Shown here: piece by piece, positions 15,481-24,972 of the stretch
Layout: every line of letters starts with the position of its first letter
Position numbering within the stretch: position 1 is the first letter of the stretch
Assembly (NCBI RefSeq): GCF_018130145.1
Contig: NZ_JAFCMB010000002.1
Location: forward strand, 1-64,000
DNA length: 64,000 nucleotides
Source: Bradyrhizobium sp. AUGA SZCCT0176
GTDB lineage: Bacteria; Pseudomonadota; Alphaproteobacteria; Rhizobiales; Xanthobacteraceae
Direction: 5' to 3'
The notes under the pieces: generated by a model
What the model was told of the DNA's origin: nothing
What the model saw: the letters and a program-made list of their open reading frames with translations, nothing else
Databases searched by the model: none
Position numbers and translations under genes: made by a program

Positions 15481-16158
15481 GTGGCAGTTCGCGTTCAACC
15501 CCGTCAGCTTGCCTTTGCGCTGCCGCATGCAGAAAGCCTGACCCGCGACAATTTTCTGGAAGGGCCAGCCAATGAGGCGGGCCTGGCGCTGATCGAAAGC
15601 TGGCCCGACTGGCCCAACCGCATCATGCTGCTGGTAGGCCCGGAAGGCTCCGGCAAGAGCCATCTCGCCGCGATCTGGGCCGAGCAAGCCGGCGCCCGCT
15701 CGATATCCGCACACGCTTTGACGCCCACCGCCGTACCCGGCGCGCTTGCGACGGGGGCGCTGGTGGTCGAGGACCTGAAACCGGGGGATTTCGACGAGCG
15801 TGCGATGTTCCACCTGATGAATCTGGGGCGGGAAGACGAAGCCTTCATTCTGATGACGGCGCGGATGGCGCCATCGGCGTTCGAGGTCGAGCTGCGCGAT
15901 CTGCGGTCGCGGCTACGCGCGGTGCCGACGGTGCCGCTATTGCCGCCCGACGATCTGTTGTTCCGCAGCCTGATCGTCAAATTCTGCGCCGACCGGCAGC
16001 TGAGCATCGACGAGACTGTCGTGAGCTATCTCGCCAGCCGGATCGAGCGATCCTATGCGGCTGCGCGCCAGGCCATCGACCTGCTGGATAGCGAGGCGCT
16101 GCGGCTCGGCCGGCCGGTGACCCGGGCGCTGGCAGCCGAATTGCTGCGCAACGCCTGA
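15481..16158 (+). CDS. hdaA: DnaA-related regulatory inactivation protein HdaA
   Basis: The 225-residue AAA+ protein resembles the ATPase core of DnaA without its DNA-binding domain. It shows PRQLAFALPHAESLTRDNFL at the start (a clamp-binding type QLAF motif), the Walker A GPEGSGKSHLAA, a Walker B-like VVEDLKP, and the sensor-2 region SRIERSYAAARQAIDLLD. Hda proteins act with the DNA polymerase sliding clamp to stimulate ATP hydrolysis by DnaA and prevent re-initiation. The GTG at 15481 has GGAG with a 6-base spacer; an ATG at 15463 is possible, while any earlier start would be encoded by the dispersed repeat. A GC-rich hairpin follows (arms 16193-16201 and 16210-16218). Confidence 0.88.
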   Translation: MAVRVQPRQLAFALPHAESLTRDNFLEGPANEAGLALIESWPDWPNRIMLLVGPEGSGKSHLAAIWAEQAGARSISAHALTPTAVPGALATGALVVEDLKPGDFDERAMFHLMNLGREDEAFILMTARMAPSAFEVELRDLRSRLRAVPTVPLLPPDDLLFRSLIVKFCADRQLSIDETVVSYLASRIERSYAAARQAIDLLDSEALRLGRPVTRALAAELLRNA

Positions 16159-16228
16159 CGGGCGCTGCTGCCGCTGCGCGCCATGTCACGCCCCCGCCGC
16201 CTTGACGGCGGCGGCGGGCGGAACATCA

Positions 16229-16257
16229 ATGTCATCGAAACGTCATCCAACTATCAC
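16229..16257 (+). promoter_or_regulatory. Candidate Pho box upstream of ppk
   Basis: Three heptamers at exact 11-bp spacing, ATGTCAT (16229), ACGTCAT (16240) and CTATCAC (16251), fit the PhoB-binding pattern of direct CTGTCAT/CTGTCAC repeats with A/T-rich 4-bp spacers (CGAA, CCAA). The last unit ends 47 bases before the ppk start codon. Phosphate-starvation control of ppk is known in several bacteria; here it is inferred from the motif only. Confidence 0.55.
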
Positions 16258-16304
16258 ATGGTGCGCACGGCATCCGCCTAAACTGGCGCTGCGCTCCAAC
16301 TGAG

Positions 16305-18518
16305 ATGGACCGAAACTTCATGGACTCGGCACAAGCTATTGAAATAACAGAAAAAGACGCAGTTGCCGAAGCGCCACTGGCCATCGCCACCAGCCCGGAG
16401 CGGTTCATCAATCGCGAGCTGTCCTGGCTGCACTTCAATCGCCGCGTGCTCGAGGAAGCGGTCAATCCCGGCCACCCCACGCTGGAGCGGGTCCGGTTCC
16501 TGTCGATTTCAGCCAATAACCTTGATGAATTCTTCATGGTCCGTGTCGCCGGTATCAAGGCGCAGGTCCGTGAAGGTATCGCCGAACGCAGCCCCGACGG
16601 CCTGACCCCGTCCGAGCAGCTCGTCGCCATCAACAAGACGGTTTCGGAACTCGCCTCGGATCAGCAGGCGATCTGGAGCGACCTGCGCACCATTCTGTCC
16701 AAGACCGGGATCATTCTGGTCGATGGCCATGACGTCACCAAGGCCGAGCGGAGCTGGATCGAGGATCACTTCCTCCATAACATCTTCCCGCTGCTGACGC
16801 CGCTCGCCATCGATCCGGCGCACCCTTTCCCGTTCATCCCGAGCCTTGGTTTCACGATCGCGCTGCATTTGTCGCGGGTCGCCGACGGCAAGCCGATGAA
16901 CGCGCTGATCCGCATGCCCGGCAAGATCGACCGCTTCATCCGCATGCCCGCGGGCAAGGACGGCGCGGTACGCCTGATCACCCTGGAACAGGCCACCGGC
17001 CTGTTCATCGGCCGCCTGTTCCCCGGCTATACCGTCAAGGGCCAGGGCGCCTTCCGCATCATCCGCGATTCCGAACTGGAAATCGAGGAAGAGGCCGAGG
17101 ATCTGGTCCGCCTGTTCGAGACCGCGCTGAAGCGGCGGCGGCGCGGATCGGTGATCCGGCTCGAGATCGAAGCCAAGATGCCGGAGGAGCTTCGCGCCTT
17201 CGTGCAGCAAGCGCTGTCCACCGCCGACGACGAGATTTTCCTGGTCGACGGCGTGCTGGCGATGAACGAGCTGTCGCAGCTGACGCGGCTCGACCGGCCC
17301 GACCTCGAATTCGTGCCCTATGTGCCGCGCCATCCCGAGCGCGTGCGCGACCATGGCGGCGATATCTTCGCTGCGATCCGGCAGAAGGATCTGGTGGTCC
17401 ATCACCCCTACGAATCCTTCGACGTCGTCGTGCAGTTCCTGCAACAGGCCGCCCGCGACCCCGACGTGGTCGCCATCAAGCAGACGCTCTACCGCACCTC
17501 GAATAACTCGCCGATCGTGCGCGCGCTGGCCGAAGCCGCCGAAGCCGGCAAGTCGGTGACCGCCTTGATCGAGCTGAAGGCGCGGTTCGACGAGGAAGCC
17601 AATATCCGCTGGGCGCGCGACCTCGAACGCGCCGGCGTGCAGGTGGTGTACGGGTTCATCGAACTGAAGACCCACGCCAAATTGTCGATGGTGGTGCGCC
17701 GCGAGGGCGGCAACCTCACCACCTATGTCCACACCGGCACCGGCAATTATCACCCGGTCACCGCGCGCATCTATACCGACCTGTCCTACTTCACCTCGGA
17801 CCCGATCATCGGGCGCGATGCGGCTCGGGTATTCAACTACATCACCGGCTACGCCGAACCCAGCGACATCGAGCGCATGGCGGTGTCGCCGCTGACGCTG
17901 CGCAACCGCATCATCGAACACATCAAGGGTGAATCCAATTACGCCCGCCACGGCAAGCCCGGCGCGATCTGGATGAAGATGAACTCGCTGGTCGACCCCG
18001 ACATCATCGATGCGCTGTATGAGGCCTCGCAGGCCGGCGTCGCGATCGAGCTCGTGGTGCGCGGCATCTGCTGCCTGCGGCCCGGGCTGCCCGGACTTTC
18101 CGAGAACATCCGCGTCAAATCCATCATCGGCCGGTTCCTCGAACACGGCCGAATCTACTGCTTTGGCATGGGTCAAGGCCTGCCGAGCACAAAAGCTGCT
18201 GTGTATATCTCGTCCGCCGACATGATGCCGCGGAACCTGGACCGCCGCGTCGAGGTGCTCTGTCCGCTGCAAAATCCCACGGTTCATCAGCAGGTTCTCG
18301 AACAGATCATGGTCGCGAACCTGAAGGATACCGAGCAAAGCTGGCAATTGTTGCCGGACGGGTCTTCAACGCGTATGAAGGCCGCGAAAGGCGAAGAGCC
18401 GTTCAATCTGCACAACTACTTCATGACGAATCCGAGTCTGTCAGGCCGTGGAAAGTCTCTCAAGGAATCTTCGCCGCGCCGCCTCACGCGCCGTAATGAG
18501 CGTCAGCATTCGTCCTAG
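16305..18518 (+). CDS. ppk1: Polyphosphate kinase 1
   Basis: The 737-residue enzyme polymerises the gamma-phosphate of ATP into long-chain polyphosphate and can also run in reverse. Characteristic segments are [20 protein letters not shown] at the N-terminus, [18 protein letters not shown] in the middle, and the two phospholipase-D-like halves with [31 protein letters not shown] (the catalytic His region) and [15 protein letters not shown]. Length is normal (E. coli 688). An exopolyphosphatase gene follows 27 bp downstream, a common pairing. A candidate Pho box lies in the leader. The start could also be the ATG at 16320; neither has a strong ribosome binding site. Confidence 0.97.
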   Translation: MDRNFMDSAQAIEITEKDAVAEAPLAIATSPERFINRELSWLHFNRRVLEEAVNPGHPTLERVRFLSISANNLDEFFMVRVAGIKAQVREGIAERSPDGLTPSEQLVAINKTVSELASDQQAIWSDLRTILSKTGIILVDGHDVTKAERSWIEDHFLHNIFPLLTPLAIDPAHPFPFIPSLGFTIALHLSRVADGKPMNALIRMPGKIDRFIRMPAGKDGAVRLITLEQATGLFIGRLFPGYTVKGQGAFRIIRDSELEIEEEAEDLVRLFETALKRRRRGSVIRLEIEAKMPEELRAFVQQALSTADDEIFLVDGVLAMNELSQLTRLDRPDLEFVPYVPRHPERVRDHGGDIFAAIRQKDLVVHHPYESFDVVVQFLQQAARDPDVVAIKQTLYRTSNNSPIVRALAEAAEAGKSVTALIELKARFDEEANIRWARDLERAGVQVVYGFIELKTHAKLSMVVRREGGNLTTYVHTGTGNYHPVTARIYTDLSYFTSDPIIGRDAARVFNYITGYAEPSDIERMAVSPLTLRNRIIEHIKGESNYARHGKPGAIWMKMNSLVDPDIIDALYEASQAGVAIELVVRGICCLRPGLPGLSENIRVKSIIGRFLEHGRIYCFGMGQGLPSTKAAVYISSADMMPRNLDRRVEVLCPLQNPTVHQQVLEQIMVANLKDTEQSWQLLPDGSSTRMKAAKGEEPFNLHNYFMTNPSLSGRGKSLKESSPRRLTRRNERQHSS

Positions 18519-18545
18519 CGGGTTACGTCATATGGGGGATTGGCG

Positions 18546-20048
18546 GTGAAGCGGCCGCGCAAGCGCGCATCCAGCGTCGCCGTCATCGATATCGGTTCGA
18601 ACTCGGTTCGTCTCGTCGTCTATGAAACGATGGCGCGCAGCCTCGTCACGATCTTCAACGAGAAGGCGCTGTGCGGGCTCGGCCGCGAGGTCCAGACCAC
18701 CGGGCTGCTGGCGACCGACGCCGTCGCCAAGGCATTGACCGCGCTGCGGCGGTTTCGCGCGTTGTGCAAGATCCAGAAGGTCGGCCGCGTCTATGCGATC
18801 GCCACGGCGGCCTGCCGCGACGCCTCCAACGGCCCCGACTTCATCGCCAAGGCCGAGCGCATCTGCGGCGCCCCCATTCAAATCCTGTCGGGACCGCGCG
18901 AGGCCAAATTGTCGGCGCTCGGCGTCGTGTCCGGCGTGCACAATCCCGACGGCATCGTCGGCGATCTCGGCGGCGGTTCGCTCGAACTGATCGACGTGCA
19001 CCGCAACCGCGTCCGCAGCGGCGTCACGCTGCCGCTCGGCAGCCTGGCGCTGCAGGATCTGTCGGACAAATCGCTGAAACGCGCCGACCGAATCGTCCGG
19101 GACGAACTGTCCGACGTCGCCCAGCTCAAGGCCGGCCGCGGCCGCACCTTCTATGCGGTCGGCGGCACCTGGCGCGCGCTGGCGCGCATCCACATCATCC
19201 AGAGCGACTACCCGCTGCGGGTGATGCACGGTTATTCGATCCCGGCGGCGGAAGCGCTCGACTTCGCGCAGCGGCTGAGGCGGCTGGCCGCGGCCAACAT
19301 GCTGGCCAATATCGAGATGATCTCCGACGCGCGGCGGCCGCTGCTGACCTACGCGGCGCTGGTGCTCGAACACATCATTCGCGTTGCCAGGCCCAAGACC
19401 ATCGTGTTCTCGACCTTCGGCGTGCGCGAGGGGCTGCTGTATGAAAAGCTGCCACCATCCGAGCGCGCCCTCGATGGATTTATCTGCGCCGCGCAAACGC
19501 TGAACCAGCTGTTGTCGCGGTCCGCCCGCCATGCCGAAGAACTGGTCTCGTGGACCGATCGTCTGGTCAGGGTCGTCAAGCTGCGCGAAACCGTCGAGGA
19601 ACGGCGGCTGCGCCACGCCGCATGCCTGCTGTCCGACATCGGCTGGCGGGTGCATCCGGACCATCGCGGCGAGGAGACGCTGAGCCTGATCACCAACGGC
19701 AATTTCGGCTCGATCAGCCACCAGGGCCGCGCCTTTGTCGCGCTGTCGGTGTTTTATCGCTACGCCGGTCTCAGCGAGGAAAACGAACCGCCGGCGCGCA
19801 TTCGCGAGCTGGTGCCTCCGGCGATGGACGAACGCGCCAGAATGCTGGGCGCGGCGTTCCGCGTTGCGCATCTGATCTCGGCGGCGCGAACCGGCGTGCT
19901 GCCCGCGACGCATTTCCGCAGCCAGGGCCGCAAGCTGATGCTGGTGTTCGAGCACCGGATGGTCGATCTGGTCGCCGACCGTGTCGGCAGCCGCTTCAAG
20001 CAACTGGCGCGGCTGGTCGGACGCTCCGGCTCGATCGTGCGGCGGTAA
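18546..20048 (+). CDS. ppx: Exopolyphosphatase / guanosine pentaphosphatase family (Ppx/GppA)
   Basis: The 500-residue protein has the Ppx/GppA fold: VAVIDIGSNSVRLVVYE (phosphate-1 motif of the actin-like ATPase domain), AIATAACRDASNG, VGDLGGGSLELIDVH (phosphate-2) and FSTFGVREGLLYE. A C-terminal HD-like region (AACLLSDIGWRVHPDHRG) follows. It degrades polyphosphate from the ends, opposing ppk just upstream. GGGGGA precedes the GTG at 18546 by six bases; a TTG two codons earlier is possible. Confidence 0.94.
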   Translation: MKRPRKRASSVAVIDIGSNSVRLVVYETMARSLVTIFNEKALCGLGREVQTTGLLATDAVAKALTALRRFRALCKIQKVGRVYAIATAACRDASNGPDFIAKAERICGAPIQILSGPREAKLSALGVVSGVHNPDGIVGDLGGGSLELIDVHRNRVRSGVTLPLGSLALQDLSDKSLKRADRIVRDELSDVAQLKAGRGRTFYAVGGTWRALARIHIIQSDYPLRVMHGYSIPAAEALDFAQRLRRLAAANMLANIEMISDARRPLLTYAALVLEHIIRVARPKTIVFSTFGVREGLLYEKLPPSERALDGFICAAQTLNQLLSRSARHAEELVSWTDRLVRVVKLRETVEERRLRHAACLLSDIGWRVHPDHRGEETLSLITNGNFGSISHQGRAFVALSVFYRYAGLSEENEPPARIRELVPPAMDERARMLGAAFRVAHLISAARTGVLPATHFRSQGRKLMLVFEHRMVDLVADRVGSRFKQLARLVGRSGSIVRR

Positions 20049-20124
20049 AGACAGAATTATCCCTGTCTCATTGCACAGCGGCCCCAAGCAGGGATGCGAC
20101 GGATCGCCGAGAACGCCAAGCTCA

Positions 20125-20156
20125 CATAAAAAACGCCCGGGAGATTCCCGGGCGTT
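20125..20156 (-). terminator. Intrinsic terminator for terC (possibly shared with ppx)
   Basis: An 11-bp perfect stem AACGCCCGGGA (20132-20142) / TCCCGGGCGTT (20146-20156) with a 3-base loop is followed on the minus strand by a run of six or more T (20126-20133 read in reverse). It lies between the convergent ppx and terC genes. The plus-strand side has only ACCGTTTTC after the stem, so termination there would be weaker. Confidence 0.85.
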
Positions 20157-20206
20157 ACCGTTTTCGCGATGCGAGCCGTTCGCTACGCAATCCGCTGTCT
20201 GAACAC

Positions 20207-21046
20207 CTACGCCGCCTTGGCGGCGTGCTCGGCGGCGTGTTTTTGCTGCGCGCTTTTGCGCCACATCGATCCCACCACCAGCACGATCGCGATGCCGATC
20301 AGCCCGCACACCACCTCGGCGCCATGACCGCCATTGGCGAAGTGCAGGCCGGTCCAGCCGAATAGCTTGTCGAGCTGGACGCCGACCGGGCCGTCGGAAA
20401 GCGCACGCAAATGCGGAACGACGGCAGGATCGGTGGCCATCACCTCGCCCGCGACCCAGCCGAGCAGGCCTGCACCGGCCCACACCAGAGCCGGCATGCG
20501 CGTCAGCAGCGCCATGATCAGCGCCGCACCGGCAACGATCAGGGGAACGCTGATCGCAAGGCCGATCACCAGCAGGGGAATGCTGCCATTGGCGGCCGCC
20601 GCGACCGCGATCACGTTGTCGAGGCTCATCACGATGTCGGCGATCGCCACGATCCGCACGGCAGCCCACAGGTGCGCCGCCGCGTGCACGTCGCCCTCAC
20701 CTTCATCTTCGGGCACCAACAGCTTGGCCGCGATGTAGAGCAGCGCCAGTCCGCCGACCAGCTTGAGGAACGGTAGCGCCATCAGCGACACGACGATGCC
20801 GGTGAAGATGATGCGCAGCCCAACGGCGACGCCGGCGCCGAGGATCATGCCCCAGAACCGCTGGCGCGGCGGCAGCCCGCGGCACGCCATCGCGATGACG
20901 AGCGCATTGTCGCCCGACAGCAGGATGTTGATCCACATGATCTTGCCGAGCGCGACCCAGAAGGCGGGCTGCTGCATCTCGGCCTGGAACTGCGTGAAGA
21001 AAGTCGAGATCGTCGCCGGATCGAAAATTTGCAGCACCCAGTTCAC
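20207..21046 (-). CDS. TerC/YjbE-family integral membrane protein
   Basis: The 279-residue protein has seven or so membrane helices and both acidic family motifs, INILLSGDNALVIAMA and ADIVMSLDNVIAVAAA, which carry the conserved DN pairs. TerC/Alx-type proteins are linked to manganese efflux and metal loading of secreted proteins, and to tellurite resistance in ter operons; no ter genes are near, so a metal-export role is likelier. The start is GTG. Family members often have a yybP-ykoY manganese riboswitch, but only 60 bp separate it from ndk, upstream on the same strand, and I see no room for one. Confidence 0.88.
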   Translation of the reverse strand: MNWVLQIFDPATISTFFTQFQAEMQQPAFWVALGKIMWINILLSGDNALVIAMACRGLPPRQRFWGMILGAGVAVGLRIIFTGIVVSLMALPFLKLVGGLALLYIAAKLLVPEDEGEGDVHAAAHLWAAVRIVAIADIVMSLDNVIAVAAAANGSIPLLVIGLAISVPLIVAGAALIMALLTRMPALVWAGAGLLGWVAGEVMATDPAVVPHLRALSDGPVGVQLDKLFGWTGLHFANGGHGAEVVCGLIGIAIVLVVGSMWRKSAQQKHAAEHAAKAA

Positions 21047-21106
21047 AGCATGCTCCCCCCGGCGCTTGGCCGTCCTGGGCGGCGCTCGCGCGCCGCTCGT
21101 TTTGAA

Positions 21107-21529
21107 TTAACCGACGATTTCGTTGCCGGAGAAGAACTGCGCGATTTCAATCGCGGCCGTCTCCGTCGCGTCCGAACCATGCACCGAATTCTCGCCGATC
21201 GACTTGGCGTGAACCTTGCGGATCGTGCCCTCGGCCGCCTTCGACGGATCGGTGGCGCCCATCACGTCGCGATATTTCAGCACCGCACCCTCGCCCTGCA
21301 ACACCTGCACCACGACCGGGCCCGACGTCATGAAGTCGACCAGTTCGCCGAAGAACGGACGCGCCTTGTGGACCGCGTAAAAGGTTTCAGCCTGGTCGCG
21401 CGTCATGCGAATGCGCTTCTGGGCCACGATCCGAAGACCCGCCTTCTCGATCAACGCGTTGACGGCGCCAGTCAGATTGCGCTCGGTCGCGTCGGGTTTG
21501 ATGATCGAGAAAGTGCGTTCCATCGCCAT
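21107..21529 (-). CDS. ndk: Nucleoside diphosphate kinase
   Basis: The 140-residue enzyme exchanges phosphates between NTPs and NDPs. [21 protein letters not shown] opens the protein, and the phospho-histidine lies in [21 protein letters not shown]. The start at 21529 follows AAGGA with a 7-base spacer and gives the usual family length; an upstream in-frame start at 21604 has no family match. A 7-bp GC hairpin (21079-21096) separates it from terC, but without a T-run on this strand, so read-through into terC is possible. Confidence 0.97.
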   Translation of the reverse strand: MAMERTFSIIKPDATERNLTGAVNALIEKAGLRIVAQKRIRMTRDQAETFYAVHKARPFFGELVDFMTSGPVVVQVLQGEGAVLKYRDVMGATDPSKAAEGTIRKVHAKSIGENSVHGSDATETAAIEIAQFFSGNEIVG

Positions 21530-21998
21530 AGTTACGTCCTTACAAACACTGATTGGGAGTTGGGGGCTTATATCGGCGCAGTCCTGCGACGGCAAGCGAC
21601 CCAATGCCGCGCTATCGCGCAGTTTTGACGCGTTTTCGCTGGCCAGCCCCCTGCCCGCCCCCGGATCGGGCGTCTTGCGGGCCGATCCGAAGCGAGCTCA
21701 CGGATGGCGCGTTTTCCGCGCCGAAACCTCGCGGAGACGATCACGCTTCGCGATCGGATGATCGCGTTTCGCAATCGATCGCATTGCATTGCCGGGGCTT
21801 CGCTGGGAGTAGGCCCGCATCCGCTTCGGCGGGCCCGCTATGGCCCCCGGCCATTCAGGGAACCAGTGGGACTGCGCTTTTTCGGCTCGTTTCAGATGCA
21901 TGCATAGGAGTTCTGCAACCGGAAACAAATCGCAGCCTCGTGACTTGATCCTGCAGCAACTTACTCAGATTTACTCAAAAGCGACGCTGGAACTCGCC
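21530..21998. other. Divergent intergenic region, ndk / small protein
   Basis: These 469 bases hold the ndk promoter and that of the small gene at 21999. Visible structure is limited to a short hairpin GGCGCG(TTTTC)CGCGCC at 21706-21722 and an imperfect duplicated stretch with repeated CGATC/GCGATCG words around 21736-21785. I see no coding region or RNA gene that I can support. Confidence 0.5.
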
Positions 21999-22172
21999 AT
22001 GGATAGCCGAATCAATCCCGTTTTCGAGCAGATCGATCACCGGACTTCGCAATCGATCTGCGATGCCGTCGGCGAACGCTTGCAGCAGTATATGCGTCCG
22101 GAAACCGAACTCTCGCCCCGATTGCAGCAATTGATCAATGAGCTCCGCCGGCGCGAGAACGAGCGGCATTAA
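21999..22172 (+). CDS. Small conserved-looking hypothetical protein, 57 aa
   Basis: The peptide MDSRINPVFEQIDHRTSQSI continues with CDAVGERLQQYMRPETELSP and ends RLQQLINELRRRENERH. It is predicted to be entirely helical with a charged C-terminus, soluble and cytoplasmic. GGAA lies six bases before the ATG. It sits 79 bp before the ABC-F gene on the same strand. I recall similar short proteins in Bradyrhizobium but cannot name a family. Longer forms starting at 21840 would include non-coding-looking residues. Confidence 0.55.
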   Translation: MDSRINPVFEQIDHRTSQSICDAVGERLQQYMRPETELSPRLQQLINELRRRENERH

Positions 22173-22251
22173 CCTGTATCGGGAGGCTCAGGAGAGCCTG
22201 TTCGTCAGATAAATCGGTTGCGTTTGGCGGCGGGTCCGGTGACAAGGCCGC

Positions 22252-24126
22252 ATGCTTTCAATCACAGATATCTCGATCCGGATTGCCGGACGGCTTTTGA
22301 TCGAGGACAGCTCGGTACAGATCGTGCCCGGCGCGCGCGTCGGCTTTGTCGGCCGCAACGGCGTCGGGAAATCAACGCTGTTTCACGCGATTCGCGGTGA
22401 TCTGCCGACCGAATCCGGTAGCATCTCGATACCTCCGCGCTGGCGCATCGGCAGCCTTGCGCAGGAAGCACCCGACGGGCCGGAAAGCCTCATCAACGTC
22501 GTGCTGAAGGCCGACCTGGAGCGCGACGCGTTGTTGCAGGAAGCCGAGATTGCCGACGATCCGCACCGGATCGCCGAGATCCAGACCAGGCTGGTCGATA
22601 TCGATGCGCATTCGGCGCCTGCCCGCGCCGCGGCGATCCTCTCGGGCCTCGGCTTCTCGACCGCGGATCAGGCCCGCCCCTGTTCGGAATTCTCCGGCGG
22701 CTGGCGCATGCGCGTCGCACTCGCCGCGACGTTGTTCGCGGCGCCCGATTTGCTGCTGCTGGACGAGCCCACCAACTATCTCGACCTCGAAGGCACGCTC
22801 TGGCTGGAAGACCATCTGGCGAATTATCCGCGCACGGTGGTCGTGATCAGCCATGATCGCGATCTGCTCGACACGTCGGTCGACCAGATCCTGCATCTCG
22901 ATCGCGGCAAGCTGACCCTCTACAAGGGCACCTATTCGTCGTTCGAGGAGCAGCGCGCCACGCGCGAGATGCTCGACGCCAAGCACGCCAAGCGGCAGAT
23001 GGACGAGCGCAAGCGGCTGCAGGCGTTCGTCGACCGTTTCAAGGCGAAAGCATCCAAGGCGCGCCAGGCCCAGTCGCGCGTGAAAATGCTGGAGCGGATG
23101 AAGCCGGTCACGGCGCTGGTGACGCAGGACGTGCGCGAGATTTCATTCCCGACGCCTGAAAAGATGCTGTCGCCGCCGATCATCGCGGTCGATGACGTCT
23201 CGGTCGGCTACGATCCCAAAAAGCCCGTGCTCAACCGCGTCACGCTGCGGATCGACACCGAAGATCGCATCGCGCTCTTGGGATCGAACGGCAACGGCAA
23301 ATCGACACTTGTAAAACTGCTCGCGAACAAGCTGCCGCCGTTCTCGGGGCGGATCACGCGTGCGGAAAAACTGTCGGTCGGCTATTTCGCGCAGCATCAG
23401 GTCGACGAACTCAACCTCGATGGCTCGCCCTACGACCATGTCCGCAAGCTGATGCCCGAGACGCCCGAGAGCAAGGTGCGCGCGCGGGTCGGCGCCATCG
23501 GATTTTCCGGCAAGGCCGGCGACACCCTGGTGAAGAGCCTGTCGGGCGGCGAGAAGGCGCGGCTGCTGCTCGGCCTCGCGACGTTCTACGGCCCCAACAT
23601 GATCATCCTGGACGAGCCGACCAACCATCTGGACATCGACAGCCGCGCCGCCCTGGCCGAAGCCATCAATGAATTTCCCGGCGCCGTCATCATGGTCTCG
23701 CATGACCGCTATCTGATCGAAGCCTGCGCCGATCAATTGTGGGTGGTCGCCAACCAGACAGTGACGACCTATGACGGCGATCTCGACGATTATCGGCGGA
23801 TGGTGCTGTCGATCCGCGACGTCAGACCCGCTTCGCGCGACCGTGGCAATGAGCGCGCGAAGGAAAACGCAAAGCCCGAACGCGGCAAAAGTGAAAAGCG
23901 CACGCCGCTGCGGCAGAAAATCGCCGAGGCCGAGGCCGAGATCGCGCGCATCAACGGCATCCTCGCCAAGATCGACACCGCGCTCGCGCTGCCGGACCTG
24001 TTCACGCGCGATCCGAAGCAGGCCGCCCAGCTCAGCAAGGCCCGCGCCGGTGCAGCCAGCGCGCTACAGCGCGCTGAGGAAGACTGGCTGGAGGCGAGTT
24101 CGCAATATGACGAGGCGACGGGTTAG
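22252..24126 (+). CDS. ABC-F family ATPase (Uup/YheS type)
   Basis: This 624-residue protein has two ATP-binding cassettes and no membrane domain. Cassette 1 shows GFVGRNGVGKSTLFHAI, FSGGWRMRVALAATLF and LLLLDEPTNYLDLEG. A linker of about 80 charged residues (residues 240-300) follows, then cassette 2 with LLGSNGNGKSTLVKLLA, LSGGEKARLLLGLATF and IILDEPTNHLDIDSRAALAE. The C-terminal extension is a predicted coiled coil (KIAEAEAEIARINGILAKI). ABC-F proteins act on the ribosome or on DNA-related processes rather than transport; Uup-like members carry this kind of C-terminal coiled coil. An antibiotic-resistance role is not implied by context. Confidence 0.93.
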   Translation: MLSITDISIRIAGRLLIEDSSVQIVPGARVGFVGRNGVGKSTLFHAIRGDLPTESGSISIPPRWRIGSLAQEAPDGPESLINVVLKADLERDALLQEAEIADDPHRIAEIQTRLVDIDAHSAPARAAAILSGLGFSTADQARPCSEFSGGWRMRVALAATLFAAPDLLLLDEPTNYLDLEGTLWLEDHLANYPRTVVVISHDRDLLDTSVDQILHLDRGKLTLYKGTYSSFEEQRATREMLDAKHAKRQMDERKRLQAFVDRFKAKASKARQAQSRVKMLERMKPVTALVTQDVREISFPTPEKMLSPPIIAVDDVSVGYDPKKPVLNRVTLRIDTEDRIALLGSNGNGKSTLVKLLANKLPPFSGRITRAEKLSVGYFAQHQVDELNLDGSPYDHVRKLMPETPESKVRARVGAIGFSGKAGDTLVKSLSGGEKARLLLGLATFYGPNMIILDEPTNHLDIDSRAALAEAINEFPGAVIMVSHDRYLIEACADQLWVVANQTVTTYDGDLDDYRRMVLSIRDVRPASRDRGNERAKENAKPERGKSEKRTPLRQKIAEAEAEIARINGILAKIDTALALPDLFTRDPKQAAQLSKARAGAASALQRAEEDWLEASSQYDEATG

Positions 24127-24162
24127 CCAAGCCTATTGCTACGCGATTGGTGCGTAGTGCGC

Positions 24163-24284
24163 AGGATGGGCAAAGCCAACGGGTCGCGCGAACGCGCGCC
24201 CGATGACAGGCTCCGCGTCCCCACCATCAAGATCGCAAAAATGGAAGGCGGTGGGCGCGGCGCTGATGCGCCTTTGCCCACCCT
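24163..24284. repeat. Inverted repeat pair flanking a 96-bp intergenic segment
   Basis: AGGATGGGCAAAG (24163-24175) and CTTTGCCCACCCT (24272-24284) are complementary at 12 of 13 positions. The 96 bases between are GC-rich with internal short palindromes (GGGTCGCGCGAACGCGCGCCC). The whole stretch lies after the ABC-F gene and before the convergent lipoprotein gene. From memory, 'GGTGGGCAAAG' elements of this type are common between genes in Bradyrhizobium; their role is unknown. Confidence 0.55.
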
Positions 24285-24313
24285 ACGGCTTCATGATGCC
24301 CTGAGGCAGATGA

Positions 24314-24850
24314 CTACGTCGCTGCCGGCTTTCGCTTCGGCTTGGCGCCCCTCGGCTGTTGCACCGGCTCGGGCCCGCGCTCGATCGACGACAGACGTCC
24401 GGCGGTGAACGTGTAGATGCCGGCGCGCTGGCCGCGCGAATAGGTAACGATAGCAACGCGATCGCCGCGGCCGTTGTTGGAGAAGTTGACGTTGTCGGGC
24501 GCGCCGATGCCGCGCACCACGTCGCATTCGGTATGGCCAAGTGCGACGGTACCGCTCGTCGAGGGCGGCGGATTGCTACCCGCCTGCGCATTGGCGTCGG
24601 CCGCACCGGGCGGCGGCGCCATCCCCGGACAGGCGCCGTCGGCGGAGACAAGATCTTCCGCCGTGACCGGCTTGTCTGGCGTGAGCGGCGGCGTCTCGAT
24701 CGAAATGTTTTTGATGAAGATGCGGCTGGGACGCGAAAACCAATCGGCATCCTTCGAAAGCAGGTCGGGCGCGCCGCTGCAGCCCGCGATCACGGGACCG
24801 AGCAGAAGCAACGCCAGCAATGGCTTTCGATTGAACGTTCCGTCTCGCAC
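24314..24850 (-). CDS. Putative lipoprotein with BamE/SmpA-like C-terminal domain
   Basis: The 178-residue product starts at GTG and has a lipoprotein signal peptide LLALLLLGPVIAGCSG, so Cys24 would be acylated. A Pro-rich stretch (about 85-105) leads to a C-terminal domain GHTECDVVRGIGAPDNVNFS, then RVAIVTYSRGQRAGIYTFTAGRLSSIERGP. The pattern 'G.TE.DVV...G.PD.V.....TY....RAG.Y.F..GRL..I' resembles SmpA/OmlA/BamE domains. It may be an outer-membrane assembly or envelope lipoprotein. Assignment to BamE itself is not secure, as the protein is longer than typical BamE. Confidence 0.65.
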   Translation of the reverse strand: MRDGTFNRKPLLALLLLGPVIAGCSGAPDLLSKDADWFSRPSRIFIKNISIETPPLTPDKPVTAEDLVSADGACPGMAPPPGAADANAQAGSNPPPSTSGTVALGHTECDVVRGIGAPDNVNFSNNGRGDRVAIVTYSRGQRAGIYTFTAGRLSSIERGPEPVQQPRGAKPKRKPAAT

Positions 24851-24972
24851 GCTGGACCCAGGCTCCCACCCCTAATGTAACTACTTGTCCCAACATCACT
24901 TTGCGGCACGACCATGGCTACCCACAAGCCCGCCGGAAGAAACTTCAAATTATCATTAATTGTCTTATGTCG

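Noticed and set aside
16509..18347. 612-codon open frame antisense to ppk
   Set aside because: Codon bias of ppk keeps the opposite frame open; no motif, and the plus strand carries all polyphosphate kinase signatures.
18528..20669. 713-codon minus-strand frame over ppx and into terC
   Set aside because: It overlaps two well-supported genes and is made of Arg/Asp/Gln-rich shadow sequence.
21047..21106. Manganese (yybP-ykoY) riboswitch before terC
   Set aside because: Only 60 bases lie between ndk and terC and they contain just a small GC hairpin; too short for the riboswitch.
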